Made by a program: the position numbers and the translations under genes. The notes beneath the pieces are model-generated. The model saw nothing but the letters and a program-made list of their open reading frames with translations. It was not told where the DNA came from and did not search any database. This document shows positions 47,663-55,656 of a stretch of 64,000 bases of DNA, piece after piece. Source of the stretch: Thiogranum sp. (lineage in GTDB: Bacteria > Pseudomonadota > Gammaproteobacteria > DSM-19610); contig JASBSS010000007.1 in NCBI GenBank assembly GCA_030148805.1, positions 1 through 64,000 of the forward strand, written 5' to 3'. Position 1 is the stretch's first letter. Every line of letters begins with the position of its first letter.

Positions 47663-48457
47663 CTAGCTGGCCTGCGCCAGCAGAATCCGCAGCACGATCT
47701 GGTCGCCGACCTCGGTGACAATCGTCCTCTCGACGGCCTCGCGCACCGCGTCCGGGTCGCCGCCGCGCGCCAGCACTTCGGCGTGTAGCGGATTGCCGCA
47801 CACCAACCCCTGGGCGAAGTTCTCGGCCGAGCCGATTTTCACGGGCAGCTCCAGCCGCTGTATCGTGACTTCCGCAAAACCGCCAGCCAAGGCGGCGGCG
47901 CGGATTTCATCGGCATCGTGGTAGCCGTAAGGCACCTGGTAGAAGCCCGGCGGGTCGTCGGGAAAGAAACGCGCGACGGTATCGTGGATGGTCCTGGCAA
48001 ACGGATTGGCCTCCCACGAATCCCAGAGGGTGAACAGATACTCGCCCCGCGGCCGCAGGACGCGGCGGACCTCGGCGTGCGAGGCCACCTTGTCGGGAAA
48101 GAACATCACCCCGAACTGGCACAGCACCAGGTCGAAAGCCCCGCTGTCATAGTGCAGGTCCATGGCGTCGGCCTGTTCGAAGACGACCTGCTCCTCGGGA
48201 CGGAATTTCCTCTTCGCCACCTCTAGCATCGGGGCGTTCAGGTCGGTGGCCACCAGTTCGCACCCGGCCGGTAGCTGATCGCGCAGGTGGCGGGTGACGA
48301 TCCCCGTGCCGGCGGCCAGTTCGAGCACCCTCCCGGGGTCGCGCGCGGCGGCGCGTCGGGCCAGCTCGTGCCCCCACGCCTCGAACAGCACGGGCCCCAG
48401 GCCTATGTCGTAGTGCTCGGGGATCGCTCCGACGAACTGGGTGGCCGGTTGGTTCAT
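47663..48457 (-). CDS. SAM-dependent class I methyltransferase
   Basis: 264 residues. Methyltransf_11/25-type core with motif I VLELAAGTGIVTRHL, acidic loop ATDLNAPML, AMDLHYDSGAFDLVLCQFGV and the RRVLRPRGEYLF strand. The substrate is not evident; ubiquinone/menaquinone-type and small-molecule methyltransferases share this layout. Convergent with the repeat-rich protein gene. Confidence 0.85.
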   Translation of the reverse strand: MNQPATQFVGAIPEHYDIGLGPVLFEAWGHELARRAAARDPGRVLELAAGTGIVTRHLRDQLPAGCELVATDLNAPMLEVAKRKFRPEEQVVFEQADAMDLHYDSGAFDLVLCQFGVMFFPDKVASHAEVRRVLRPRGEYLFTLWDSWEANPFARTIHDTVARFFPDDPPGFYQVPYGYHDADEIRAAALAGGFAEVTIQRLELPVKIGSAENFAQGLVCGNPLHAEVLARGGDPDAVREAVERTIVTEVGDQIVLRILLAQAS

Positions 48458-48543
48458 GGTTGTGCCTCCCGATCAACGCTGGTGCGGTCACCCCCACGGG
48501 ACCGCGACCGATGCATGATAGCACCGGCGCCGCGGCGATCAAT

Positions 48544-50298
48544 TTATCTGCTTGCGCGCCCCTCCTCGCCGAACAACCCCGTCCACAGGCCCTGGAAGAA
48601 ATGGCGCGAGTTGGTGCCCAAGGTCTGGGTGCGGTAGCCGCCCTCCTGGACCACCACGGTATGGTGGGCCGCCCGGCCGATCAGCTGACCGATTCTGAAG
48701 AAATCCTCGAAAGTATGTCCCCAGGTGCCGGTCGGATCGGACTTGGCGGTGTCCAGTCCCAACGACACCACCAGGTAGGCGGGATTGAACGCCTTGATGC
48801 GTTTGAGGGCAGCGGCGAGGGTACGGCGGTATTTGTCGGCATCGATGTGCTCGCCCAGGGGATAGTTGATATTGAAACCCTCGCCCTCGCCGCTGCCCAT
48901 TTCGTCCTTGAAGCCGGCAAAATGCGGATAGGCGAAATGCGGGTCGCCGTGGAGCGAGACCGTGAGGACGTCGCTGCGCTGGTAGAAGATGTCCTGGGTG
49001 CCGTTGCCGTGATGGAAGTCGATATCGAGCACGGCCACCTTGCCATAGTCGCTGAGGTGGTGCGCCGCGATCGCCGCCGAGTTGAAATAACAAAAGCCGC
49101 CAAAGGCGCGGCGCTCGGCATGATGACCGGGGGGGCGCACCAAGGCGTAGGCGAGGTGCGCGCCGTCGAGCACGGCGTTGGCCGCCGTCACGGCGCAGTC
49201 GACCGCGCCGCGCGCGGCCAGATACGCGTTGCTATTGAGCGGCGTGAACGTATCCAGGCAGTAATAGCCGACCTGCAGCTCGAAATCCTTGGGCGGCCGC
49301 AGCTGGTTGCGCAGGGGAAAAATGATCGGATAGATCGACTTGCCCGGCGGCAGCTGCGCGCAGGTGCGGCGCAGATAATCCACGTAGGCCGGGGCGTGGA
49401 CCTTCTTGATCAACTTCTCGCTGACGCGTTTGGGCGGGATACGTTTGAACAACTGGGTCTTGCCCAGAGCCGCAAGAATGGTCGACAGCCGCACCGGCGC
49501 CTCGACGTAGCCCCGATCCTTGACGTGGTGGATGCTATGCCCTTCGTTGACCACGAGCACAATAGATTCGCGCTCCAAATGCGTGCGTTTGAAGGCGACG
49601 GGCCGCTTGACGTAACGCGGCTCACGCCGGCGCAGGCTGGTGTCCTTGAACGACCGCACCACCTCGTCGATCTGGGCCGGCGGGATGAGATCCCCATACT
49701 TGCGCTCCAGAATCGCGCGCACGATCTTTTGCGCCGCGCCGCGGGTTATGGTCTTATTCAGGCCCAGGTCATCCCACATCAGAAAATACAGATCCTGATC
49801 CCCCGGCTTCACCGGTGTCGCATAGGTCTCGTTGAGGATGGGGTAGACACCGTAGCGTTCGTAGAACTTCAGCCGGGCCACATTCTGCTTCAACACCTCC
49901 GGGTCCTTGATCTGCGCCGGATCGTCGATGGAACACTCGAAGAACAGCCCCTTGACCTTGAGCAGCAGACATTCCTCGCGCACATATTCATACAGCGCCC
50001 CGCCGATGCCGCCGCCGGTGCGCCCGGGTGCGGCCGAAATCAGCTCCAGGTAGGCGATGCCGACGTCTGGCATATACAAGACCATGGCGAAGCCCTTGAC
50101 CTTGCCCACCCCGTTCTCGGCCACGAACAGGATCGAGCGGTACTCGTATTTGAGCGGATCGTTCAACTGCTCGGGGAGCTTCCTGAACTCCTCCTTGCGG
50201 GCGGCGGGAAACTGCTGGGCGAGAATCGACAGAACCTGCTTGATGGCCTCACGGTTGGCGCTGGAGGTGTTGTCGAGGACTTTGCGGATTCTGAACAT
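48544..50298 (-). CDS. GNAT acetyltransferase - histone-deacetylase-like fusion
   Basis: 584 residues from ATG 50298 (MFRIRKVLDNTSSANREAIK). The N-terminal half is a GNAT fold (SILFVAENGVGKVKGFAMVL, ISAAPGRTGGGIGGALYEYV acetyl-CoA loop). The C-terminal half is a class II HDAC/acetylpolyamine-amidohydrolase domain with ALVRPPGHHAERRAFGGFCY, the zinc ligands in VAVLDIDFHHGNGTQDIFY, and SLGLDTAKSDPTG. One polypeptide therefore carries both acetyl addition and removal. Substrates could be proteins or polyamines. An upstream ATG at 50463 is in frame but overlaps the neighbouring gene. Confidence 0.88.
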   Translation of the reverse strand: MFRIRKVLDNTSSANREAIKQVLSILAQQFPAARKEEFRKLPEQLNDPLKYEYRSILFVAENGVGKVKGFAMVLYMPDVGIAYLELISAAPGRTGGGIGGALYEYVREECLLLKVKGLFFECSIDDPAQIKDPEVLKQNVARLKFYERYGVYPILNETYATPVKPGDQDLYFLMWDDLGLNKTITRGAAQKIVRAILERKYGDLIPPAQIDEVVRSFKDTSLRRREPRYVKRPVAFKRTHLERESIVLVVNEGHSIHHVKDRGYVEAPVRLSTILAALGKTQLFKRIPPKRVSEKLIKKVHAPAYVDYLRRTCAQLPPGKSIYPIIFPLRNQLRPPKDFELQVGYYCLDTFTPLNSNAYLAARGAVDCAVTAANAVLDGAHLAYALVRPPGHHAERRAFGGFCYFNSAAIAAHHLSDYGKVAVLDIDFHHGNGTQDIFYQRSDVLTVSLHGDPHFAYPHFAGFKDEMGSGEGEGFNINYPLGEHIDADKYRRTLAAALKRIKAFNPAYLVVSLGLDTAKSDPTGTWGHTFEDFFRIGQLIGRAAHHTVVVQEGGYRTQTLGTNSRHFFQGLWTGLFGEEGRASR

Positions 50299-50411
50299 TG
50301 CCCATTGTACCTGCACTACCAGTAATGGGAATAGGCGGTCGTCGTTCTCTACCTGCGCTGCGCCAGGTAGACGGCACGGATGCGCGTGCGGGCCACAGCG
50401 GGAACGAGGCT

Positions 50412-50762
50412 TTAGAGCTTCACGCCGAAATGGCCCAGAACGGTGAGCATCAGGAAATAACACATCACGGTTATGCCGATGGAAAGCCCCATGCTGAGAT
50501 AGAAATTCAACCCTTGTTTCAGGAGCAGGGGCAGGGAAACAAACAAGGCCAGCGACGGCAACACCAGCCAGAAAACACTGGTCGCCAGCGTCCCCACCTT
50601 GTCCACATCCTTGGTGTCGACATAGAGCCAGAGCATCGCCAGCACCGAAATCAGGGGGATGGAGGCGAGTATCGCGCCTGCCAGGGTACTGCGCTTGGCG
50701 ATTTCAGAGATTGCCACGATCAAAGCCGTCGTGATCGCGATTTTCAGCAGATAATAAGTCAA
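50412..50762 (-). CDS. DUF3147-like membrane protein
   Basis: 116 residues with four helices (LLKIAITTALIVAISEIAKR, TLAGAILASIPLISVLAMLW, FWLVLPSLALFVSLPLLL, LSMGLSIGITVMCYFLMLTV). The pattern fits the DUF3147 family of small integral membrane proteins of unknown function. Its start overlaps the stop of the M23 peptidase gene by four bases, so the two are probably coupled. Confidence 0.75.
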   Translation of the reverse strand: MTYYLLKIAITTALIVAISEIAKRSTLAGAILASIPLISVLAMLWLYVDTKDVDKVGTLATSVFWLVLPSLALFVSLPLLLKQGLNFYLSMGLSIGITVMCYFLMLTVLGHFGVKL

Positions 50763-51727
50763 GGGGTCGTTTCTCTCCGTGTCACTGACTTTGGGATTTG
50801 AACGCCCGGGCCGAGATTATCGCCACGCACGCCAGCCGTTGCCTTTATCAAACTGTTGAGCGACAACGACCGCCCGTCAAAACGCAGCGCCGTTTCGAGG
50901 CCGCCCCGGGTCGCGCCGATATGGAGATGCGGCTCCAACGTATTGCCCGAATTGCCGATCTCCGCCAGCAGTCGGCCGACTCCCACCGTCTCGCCTGCCC
51001 TTACCGCCACACTACCTCTTTTCAGATGGGCCATGAGGATTTCCGTCTGCGCGCATCTCAGCACCACATGGTTGCCCTCCGGATGCGCGGTGTCCGGGTG
51101 TCCCGGCGCGGTGTCGACCAGACCGTCGCACACCTTCACCACCACGCCCCCACAGGGGCTATGGAGCTTCTCGCCAAAGATGGCGTAGCCCTGCAAGCTG
51201 CGCGGAGCGATGCCCGTGGCCCGATTACCCCATGCCGTCAACTTGACGATGTCCAGCGCCAGTCGACTGCCGCCGAGCGAGTGGAAGGGGTTGGTGATGA
51301 CGCTGTCCCCGCCCTGCAGCACATAGTAGGTGCCCGCCGCGAACGGGAAGACCACGTCGGTCGTTTCCGCCGACGGGTAATGGGAGGCGATGACCAGGGC
51401 ATCCAGCACCGAAAACAGAAACAGCACCAAAGCGGACAGCCCCGTGCGCCTGGCACCGCCCACGGTACGATGGCGGCGACGTCTTGCCCGGAAGTACGAG
51501 ATCAGCACAACCACGGCGAACAACCCAGGCAACAGGTAACGCAAGTAATAACTGCTGAAGGCCCAGGGACCGGCCAGGAACGCGAAAACGACGACGCTGG
51601 CGCAGGCCGCCACGCGGACCAGCCAATGCGGCCACAGCCCAAGGCGAAAACCCAGTACCCAGGCAAGGGCCGCTCCCGAGAGCACGATGGGGTAGACGGC
51701 GAACGCCCAGGGAAGGCTTTCGCGCAT
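50759..51727 (-). CDS. Membrane-bound M23-type metallopeptidase-like protein
   Basis: 322 residues. Four N-terminal membrane helices (residues about 8-115) precede a C-terminal LytM/M23-like domain. In this domain DSVITNPFHSLGGSRLALDI, the GYAIFGEKLHSPCGGVVVKV block, the GNHVVLR strand and the EIGNSGNTLEPHLHIGAT block are seen. The last block carries the HxH zinc ligands. The first-position His-x(3)-Asp is degenerate (RLALD instead of HxG-D), so activity is uncertain. It may be a cell-wall hydrolase or a regulator of one. Confidence 0.75.
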   Translation of the reverse strand: MRESLPWAFAVYPIVLSGAALAWVLGFRLGLWPHWLVRVAACASVVVFAFLAGPWAFSSYYLRYLLPGLFAVVVLISYFRARRRRHRTVGGARRTGLSALVLFLFSVLDALVIASHYPSAETTDVVFPFAAGTYYVLQGGDSVITNPFHSLGGSRLALDIVKLTAWGNRATGIAPRSLQGYAIFGEKLHSPCGGVVVKVCDGLVDTAPGHPDTAHPEGNHVVLRCAQTEILMAHLKRGSVAVRAGETVGVGRLLAEIGNSGNTLEPHLHIGATRGGLETALRFDGRSLSLNSLIKATAGVRGDNLGPGVQIPKSVTRRETTP

Positions 51728-51736
51728 GTGCCCGGC

Positions 51737-52156
51737 CTAGGGCACCGGCCACTGCGGGTTCCAGGCCACCTCCCACAGATGCCCATCGGGGTCCTGGAAA
51801 TAACCCGCGTAGCCGCCCCAGAAGGTGTCCTCGGCGGGCCTCACCATGACCGCGCCGGAACGTTTTGCCTGTTCCATCACCTGATCGACTTCCGCTTTGG
51901 AAGCCACATTGTGACCGATACTGAAGCTCGGCTCGCCCGGCGCCCCCAGGGGCAACCCCGAGTCCCTGGAAAGGCATCGGCGCGGATAGAGCGCCAGCTT
52001 GAGGTGTGCCTGCAGATCGAAGAACACGACCGCCCCGTCCTCGAATTCCGTGCCGATGATGCCTTGCGTTTCCAGACCCAGGCCGTCGCGATAGAAGCCC
52101 AGCGATTTTTCCAGGTCGTCGACGCCAAGTGTTATGAGACTGATCCGTGGCTGCAT
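51737..52156 (-). CDS. VOC-family (glyoxalase/bleomycin-resistance-fold) protein
   Basis: 139 residues. Starts MQPRISLITLGVDDLEKSLG with the FYRDGLGLET motif and ends GYAGYFQDPDGHLWEVAWNP, the two beta-alpha-beta-beta-beta modules of a VOC protein. The Glu in DGHLWEVAWNP is a usual metal ligand. Substrate is unknown. It is one of a run of small accessory enzymes up to 53.4 kb. Confidence 0.88.
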   Translation of the reverse strand: MQPRISLITLGVDDLEKSLGFYRDGLGLETQGIIGTEFEDGAVVFFDLQAHLKLALYPRRCLSRDSGLPLGAPGEPSFSIGHNVASKAEVDQVMEQAKRSGAVMVRPAEDTFWGGYAGYFQDPDGHLWEVAWNPQWPVP

Positions 52157-52312
52157 GGGTGTCCTCCGGTTCTAGCTCTGGGACCGGAGCGGTTTCCATG
52201 AAGGCCTGAACCAAACCCGGTCGATGATTGCCACAGATTTTCGTTTCCTCGTAGCGCCGTCGATCGCCCGGCAGGAACAGAAGCTTCCACTCCGGCCACC
52301 CCCGGCCGTGGA

Positions 52313-52660
52313 CTAGCGCCGTGACTGCGGCGTCTTTGGCGGCAGCGACTCGACAAAAGCCGTACAGACACCCAGCCACCGATCCAGATCCGTATCCGAC
52401 GCCAAGCCCTCGGGTGAGACGTAGATCATCCCCCTCATGGCTTTCCCGGTAAAGTCCATCTCGCTGGCGTGCCGCTTTGCCAGGCACTGTTCGTAGTTGT
52501 CCGGGCCGACGCGCGCCATCAGCGTGTCTTTCACGATCCCGCAGCACATGTGATTCGACAGCATGAAACACAGACCGCCAAACATCTTCTTTTCCTCCAC
52601 GTCACTTCGGCCGCGAAAATGCCTGCGGATCCTTCCCGCCAATTGTTCGTCGAAGGCCAT
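52313..52660 (-). CDS. TfoX/Sxy N-terminal-domain protein
   Basis: 115 residues. The signature RSDVEEKKMFGGLCFMLSNH followed by MCCGIVKDTLMARVGPDNYE and MRGMIYVSPEGL matches the TfoX N-terminal domain. The competence regulator Sxy also has a C-terminal domain, which is absent here, so a role in DNA uptake should not be assumed. The 156 bases between this gene and the VOC gene show no convincing gene. Confidence 0.85.
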   Translation of the reverse strand: MAFDEQLAGRIRRHFRGRSDVEEKKMFGGLCFMLSNHMCCGIVKDTLMARVGPDNYEQCLAKRHASEMDFTGKAMRGMIYVSPEGLASDTDLDRWLGVCTAFVESLPPKTPQSRR

Positions 52661-52781
52661 ATCCTTACCTCCCAGCGTCAGGGTCGAAATCCGTCGGAGG
52701 TGATCGGTGTGACCGGGCCCTTCCCATCCCGGCGATCAACGGTTCAGCCGCCCTACGGCATGGCCGGACGCCCGCCGTAAT

Positions 52782-52815
52782 CAACGGGCTTGAACGAAGC
52801 GTATCAGACCCGTTG
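52782..52815 (-). other. Inverted repeat downstream of the reductase gene
   Basis: CAACGGG (52782-52788) and CCCGTTG (52809-52815) form a perfect 7-bp inverted repeat with a 20-base loop, 27 bases beyond the reductase stop. It might be a terminator stem without T-run or a decayed attC-like site bordering the cassette array. The flanking bases do not fit the attC consensus well. Confidence 0.3.
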
Positions 52816-52841
52816 GCCAGCAGCGAGCGTGGATGACATGG

Positions 52842-53387
52842 CTATACCCCATTGTCCACCTCGTATTTGCTTTGGACAAAGCCGGAGGGAAATGCCGTTG
52901 TCGACACATGACGCAACTTGACGTCTCGTCCGATAGCGCCAAACAGCGCGATGCCTTCGCCAAGCAGCACGGGCACGCGCGTGAGCGTCATCTCGTCGAT
53001 CAGGCGGTCGCGAAGAAAGCTTTGAATCGTTCTTCCACCATCGACATAGACGTTTCGCGATCCCCTGCTCTCCAAGACGGCCAGCAACTCCCGTGGCGAC
53101 AGCGACGTCCCTTCCACAGTATGGGAAACCGATTGAAAGGCTCTAGGATAACGACTGCTTAGAACCACCACCGGCTTCTCTGCGTAGGGCCATTGCGGAT
53201 GCGACGCCGCAAGCTCATAGGTCTTGCGGCCAAGAACCAATACATCAATCGACTCGAAGAACGATTTATACCCATAGTCCTGCGCCTCGGACGCGCCGTC
53301 ACTGCCGGGCAACCAATCGAGATCGCCATTCTTACGGGCGATGAATCCGTCGAGACTTGTCGCTATGAAAACCGAACATTTAGGCAA
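52842..53387 (-). CDS. Dihydrofolate reductase-like / RibD C-terminal-domain protein
   Basis: 181 residues. The N-terminus CSVFIATSLDGFIARKNGDL and the WLPG, GRKTYE and NVYVDGGRTIQSFL motifs match the RibD_C/DHFR-like reductase family (YyaP/YwjB type). It binds NADPH in family precedents; substrate is unknown. Its lower GC and its position next to the cassette array raise the possibility that it is also a cassette gene, but no clear attC flanks it. Confidence 0.85.
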   Translation of the reverse strand: MPKCSVFIATSLDGFIARKNGDLDWLPGSDGASEAQDYGYKSFFESIDVLVLGRKTYELAASHPQWPYAEKPVVVLSSRYPRAFQSVSHTVEGTSLSPRELLAVLESRGSRNVYVDGGRTIQSFLRDRLIDEMTLTRVPVLLGEGIALFGAIGRDVKLRHVSTTAFPSGFVQSKYEVDNGV

Positions 53388-53437
53388 AGCATGGACTCCG
53401 TGCGGCCGCGGGACGCCTAGCAGCTTATATGGGTTCT

Positions 53438-53690
53438 TTATTTGAAAGCATAAACATAGTACAGAGTATCATCATTCCAAACACCTTTATCCGTCTTCAG
53501 TTCCCGCAACCGTGCCAAATACTCGTCTTTGCAACGGGCCAGGGTTGCCGCAGGCACATTGCAGACCGGATGCGGGTACTGCCCGGGAACAAAGTCGTCG
53601 CTGGAGATCCACAAATCCTGCGCGCGCTCCCATGGTATGTAATAACCATGCCGTTCTTCCCTTATCTGTACTGAGTTGAACCCCGCGCTT
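53438..53690 (-). pseudogene. C-terminal fragment of an unrecognised gene
   Basis: Open frame without a usable start codon. It reads QIREERHGYYIPWERAQDLW, then ISSDDFVPGQYPHPVCNVPA and ATLARCKDEYLARLREL, and ends WNDDTLYYVYAFK with a stop at 53440-53438. The sequence is clearly protein-like and soluble, with no family recognised. Its 5' part runs into the end of the truncated kinase in another frame, so two genes were joined by a deletion or insertion. No attC is visible between them. Confidence 0.55.
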
Positions 53691-53883
53691 TGAACTTCGA
53701 GGCCTCAACCTTTTCACCGTTCTTGTCATACTCAATTAAATCCAATGCATGCAAGGGCAAATCGAGTGTTTTCGCGATATCCTCAGCGAGCGTTGATTTT
53801 CCCCCACCTGGTTGTCCGAAAACGGCAATTTTCTTCAACTGGACTTCCCGCTGCTGCTCTGTTTCTCCTGCCGAGACATCCAA
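53662..53883 (-). pseudogene. Truncated P-loop (adenylate-kinase-like) cassette gene
   Basis: The N-terminal 50 residues of an adenylate-kinase-like P-loop protein are present: LKKIAVFGQPGGGKSTLAED with a complete Walker A, then IAKTLDLPLHALDLIEYDKN. After GEKVE the family resemblance ends and a stop follows 17 codons later; such proteins are usually about 170 residues. ATG 53883 falls within the attC site; a TTG at 53838 preceded by GCGGGAAG is a more natural start. It is the last recognisable cassette of the array and is broken. Confidence 0.6.
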
Positions 53884-53922
53884 CGTTCGGCAATCCCGTC
53901 CGAGTTGATGGCTCGGTTAGGC
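53878..53922 (-). other. attC-like site after the methyltransferase (short, atypical)
   Basis: On the minus strand R'' GCCTAAC (53922-53916) contains the methyltransferase stop TAA, and R' GTTGGAT lies at 53884-53878. The 45-base length is below that of typical attC sites and the arms pair only partly, so it may be damaged. Confidence 0.5.
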
Positions 53923-54516
53923 CCGCTGAGCGATAACATATACATGGTTCTCTGGATACTGGTCGTACTCTAGGTGCCGACACGCACAGTTGGCCTGTTC
54001 CAGCGTGCTTAGCAGCGCGGATACCCCTGGAGCGGCGTGATACAAGGGCTGGCCAAAACACGGATTTGTTACTTCATCGGGCTTGTTAACTCCTCCTGTC
54101 GTAAAAATGAGTACACCACCGCTCGCTAGCCGATGGCAGATTCTGCGTAATACCGGTAGTTGCTGATTGAGTGGCACATGCCAAATGCTGTCCCAAGCCG
54201 ATATGAAGCTATAACTCTTCGGAAACTCCCATGTGCAGATGTCCGCTTGATAGAACCGAACATTCGGGTGACGCTGCTTAGCGCGCTTTAGCATCCCGCT
54301 CGATATATCCAAGCCCTCGACTTCGAATCCATGCTTCAGGAGAAGGTCGATTATCCGGCCGCTACTCCCGCAACCGACGTCAAGTGCTTTGCCGCATCCC
54401 GACAGAAACTGCAACGCTCGCTCGTGTTGCTGTATGCCGTTGCCACGGTCGAACTCCGGGCAATCCCAGTGCTGCGCGATCTGATTGTAGCTTGAGGCGA
54501 TCTGCTCAGGGGTCAT
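53917..54516 (-). CDS. Cassette-borne SAM-dependent methyltransferase
   Basis: 199 residues. Motif I ALDVGCGSSGRIIDLLLKHG, acidic loop EGLDISSGMLKRAK, FYQADICTW and the FISAWDSIWHVPL block show a Methyltransf_25/11 core. Substrate is unknown. The stop codon lies in the R'' arm of its attC, and the start is only about a dozen bases after the upstream attC, the compact layout of integron cassettes. GC is clearly lower than chromosomal genes nearby. Confidence 0.85.
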   Translation of the reverse strand: MTPEQIASSYNQIAQHWDCPEFDRGNGIQQHERALQFLSGCGKALDVGCGSSGRIIDLLLKHGFEVEGLDISSGMLKRAKQRHPNVRFYQADICTWEFPKSYSFISAWDSIWHVPLNQQLPVLRRICHRLASGGVLIFTTGGVNKPDEVTNPCFGQPLYHAAPGVSALLSTLEQANCACRHLEYDQYPENHVYVIAQRA

Positions 54517-54526
54517 AAATTCAACC

Positions 54527-54584
54527 GCCTAACGACCAAGCCCAACAGCGCGCGAAGCGCGTCGGGTGGAGCGACGAGTTAGGC
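54527..54584 (-). other. attC recombination site (58 bp)
   Basis: On the minus strand R'' GGCCTAAC and R' GTTAGGCG bound an imperfect palindrome with a GC-rich GCGCTTCGCGCGC centre. It separates the antiporter cassette from the methyltransferase cassette. Confidence 0.85.
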
Positions 54585-54593
54585 CATTTCATG

Positions 54594-55559
54594 TTAGCCC
54601 CCAAATACCGAAAAACTCAACCAGACATAAATGCCGTAGCCAATTAAAAGCACCCCACCCTCCGCACGGCTCAAGCGGCGACCCGTGTACAAGAACAACA
54701 GCAAGAGCAACGATGTTCCAAGCATGACCCATTGATCAAATTGGAGGATCCTCGGATGAACAGGAAGTGGTTGAAGAAGAGCGGACACCCCAAGAATCCC
54801 TAGCAAATTGAAGATATTACTGCCAAGTACGTTGCCAACAGCCACATCAGCGTGCCGTCGAATAGCTGCAATCACCGATATGGACAGTTCGGGAAGAGAC
54901 GTGCCTACGGCAACCAGCGTCAAGCCGACGACAGCCTCTGGCACACCAAAGTACGCTGCAATGCCAATAGCGCCAATCAGAAGAACCTGCGATCCGGCGA
55001 TCAAAAGCAGCAGGCCAAGAACCACGGCAATAACCGTCCACCACACTGATTTCGGAACGGTGGCAAGTTCTTCTGCTTCAGCTTGGTGTAGCTCCCCCGA
55101 GGGTGCTGCGTGGAATCTCTCGCTCCAGTAAGCCCACCCCAGGTAAGCAGCCAGCGCACCTAAGAATATGGCGGCATCCACGCGCGCTAGCGCACTCCCT
55201 CCAACAAGAATCAGGAACAATAGGCTGGCGGCAACTACCGTGACAGCGTCCCGTCGCAAAGCCAGCGGCTTAACCGCCAACGGCGAAATCAGTGAGCAGA
55301 CGCCGAGTATCAGCAAGATATTGCCAATGTTGCTACCCACGACGTTGCCAATTGCGATGTCTGGTCGCCCCTCAATCGCAGCATTCACTGAGACCACTAA
55401 TTCCGGGGCTGAGGTTCCAAAGCCTACGATGACGAGACCACTTAGCAACGGCGATACACCGAGGCGCTTTGCCGCTGCAAGCGAGCCGCGAATCAATGCC
55501 TCACCACCAACGGCAAGCAGGGCTATACCTATAATGAGCAGTAAAAAATCCGACATCAT
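54594..55559 (-). CDS. CaCA-family calcium/sodium antiporter (YrbG-like), cassette-borne
   Basis: 321 residues with about ten membrane helices. Both alpha-repeats of the family are present: VGFGTSAPELVVSVNAAIEG with GNVVGSNIGNI in the first half, and VAVGTSLPELSISVIAAIRR with GNVLGSNIFNL in the second. The conserved Glu residues that bind the cation are intact. It should exchange Na+ or H+ for Ca2+ across the inner membrane. Membrane transporters are uncommon but known in integron cassettes. Confidence 0.9.
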   Translation of the reverse strand: MMSDFLLLIIGIALLAVGGEALIRGSLAAAKRLGVSPLLSGLVIVGFGTSAPELVVSVNAAIEGRPDIAIGNVVGSNIGNILLILGVCSLISPLAVKPLALRRDAVTVVAASLLFLILVGGSALARVDAAIFLGALAAYLGWAYWSERFHAAPSGELHQAEAEELATVPKSVWWTVIAVVLGLLLLIAGSQVLLIGAIGIAAYFGVPEAVVGLTLVAVGTSLPELSISVIAAIRRHADVAVGNVLGSNIFNLLGILGVSALLQPLPVHPRILQFDQWVMLGTSLLLLLFLYTGRRLSRAEGGVLLIGYGIYVWLSFSVFGG

Positions 55560-55583
55560 TTACAAACCCGCGGAAACCTTGAG

Positions 55584-55656
55584 GCCTAACGACCAAGCTC
55601 ACCGGCGGCAATATAGCCCAGCGGAATTGCCGTCCGGTTCAGCGCCGTGTTAGGGC
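55584..55656 (-). other. attC recombination site (73 bp)
   Basis: On the minus strand R'' GCCCTAAC (55656-55649) includes the endonuclease stop codon and R' GTTAGGC ends at 55584. Between them, CCGGACGGCAATT and AATATTGCCGCCGG-type arms form a long hairpin. It ends the restriction-modification cassette. Confidence 0.85.

Noticed and set aside
52157-52312. Short minus-strand gene between the VOC and TfoX genes
   Set aside because: A protein-like stretch exists but has no start or stop of its own in a sensible place.
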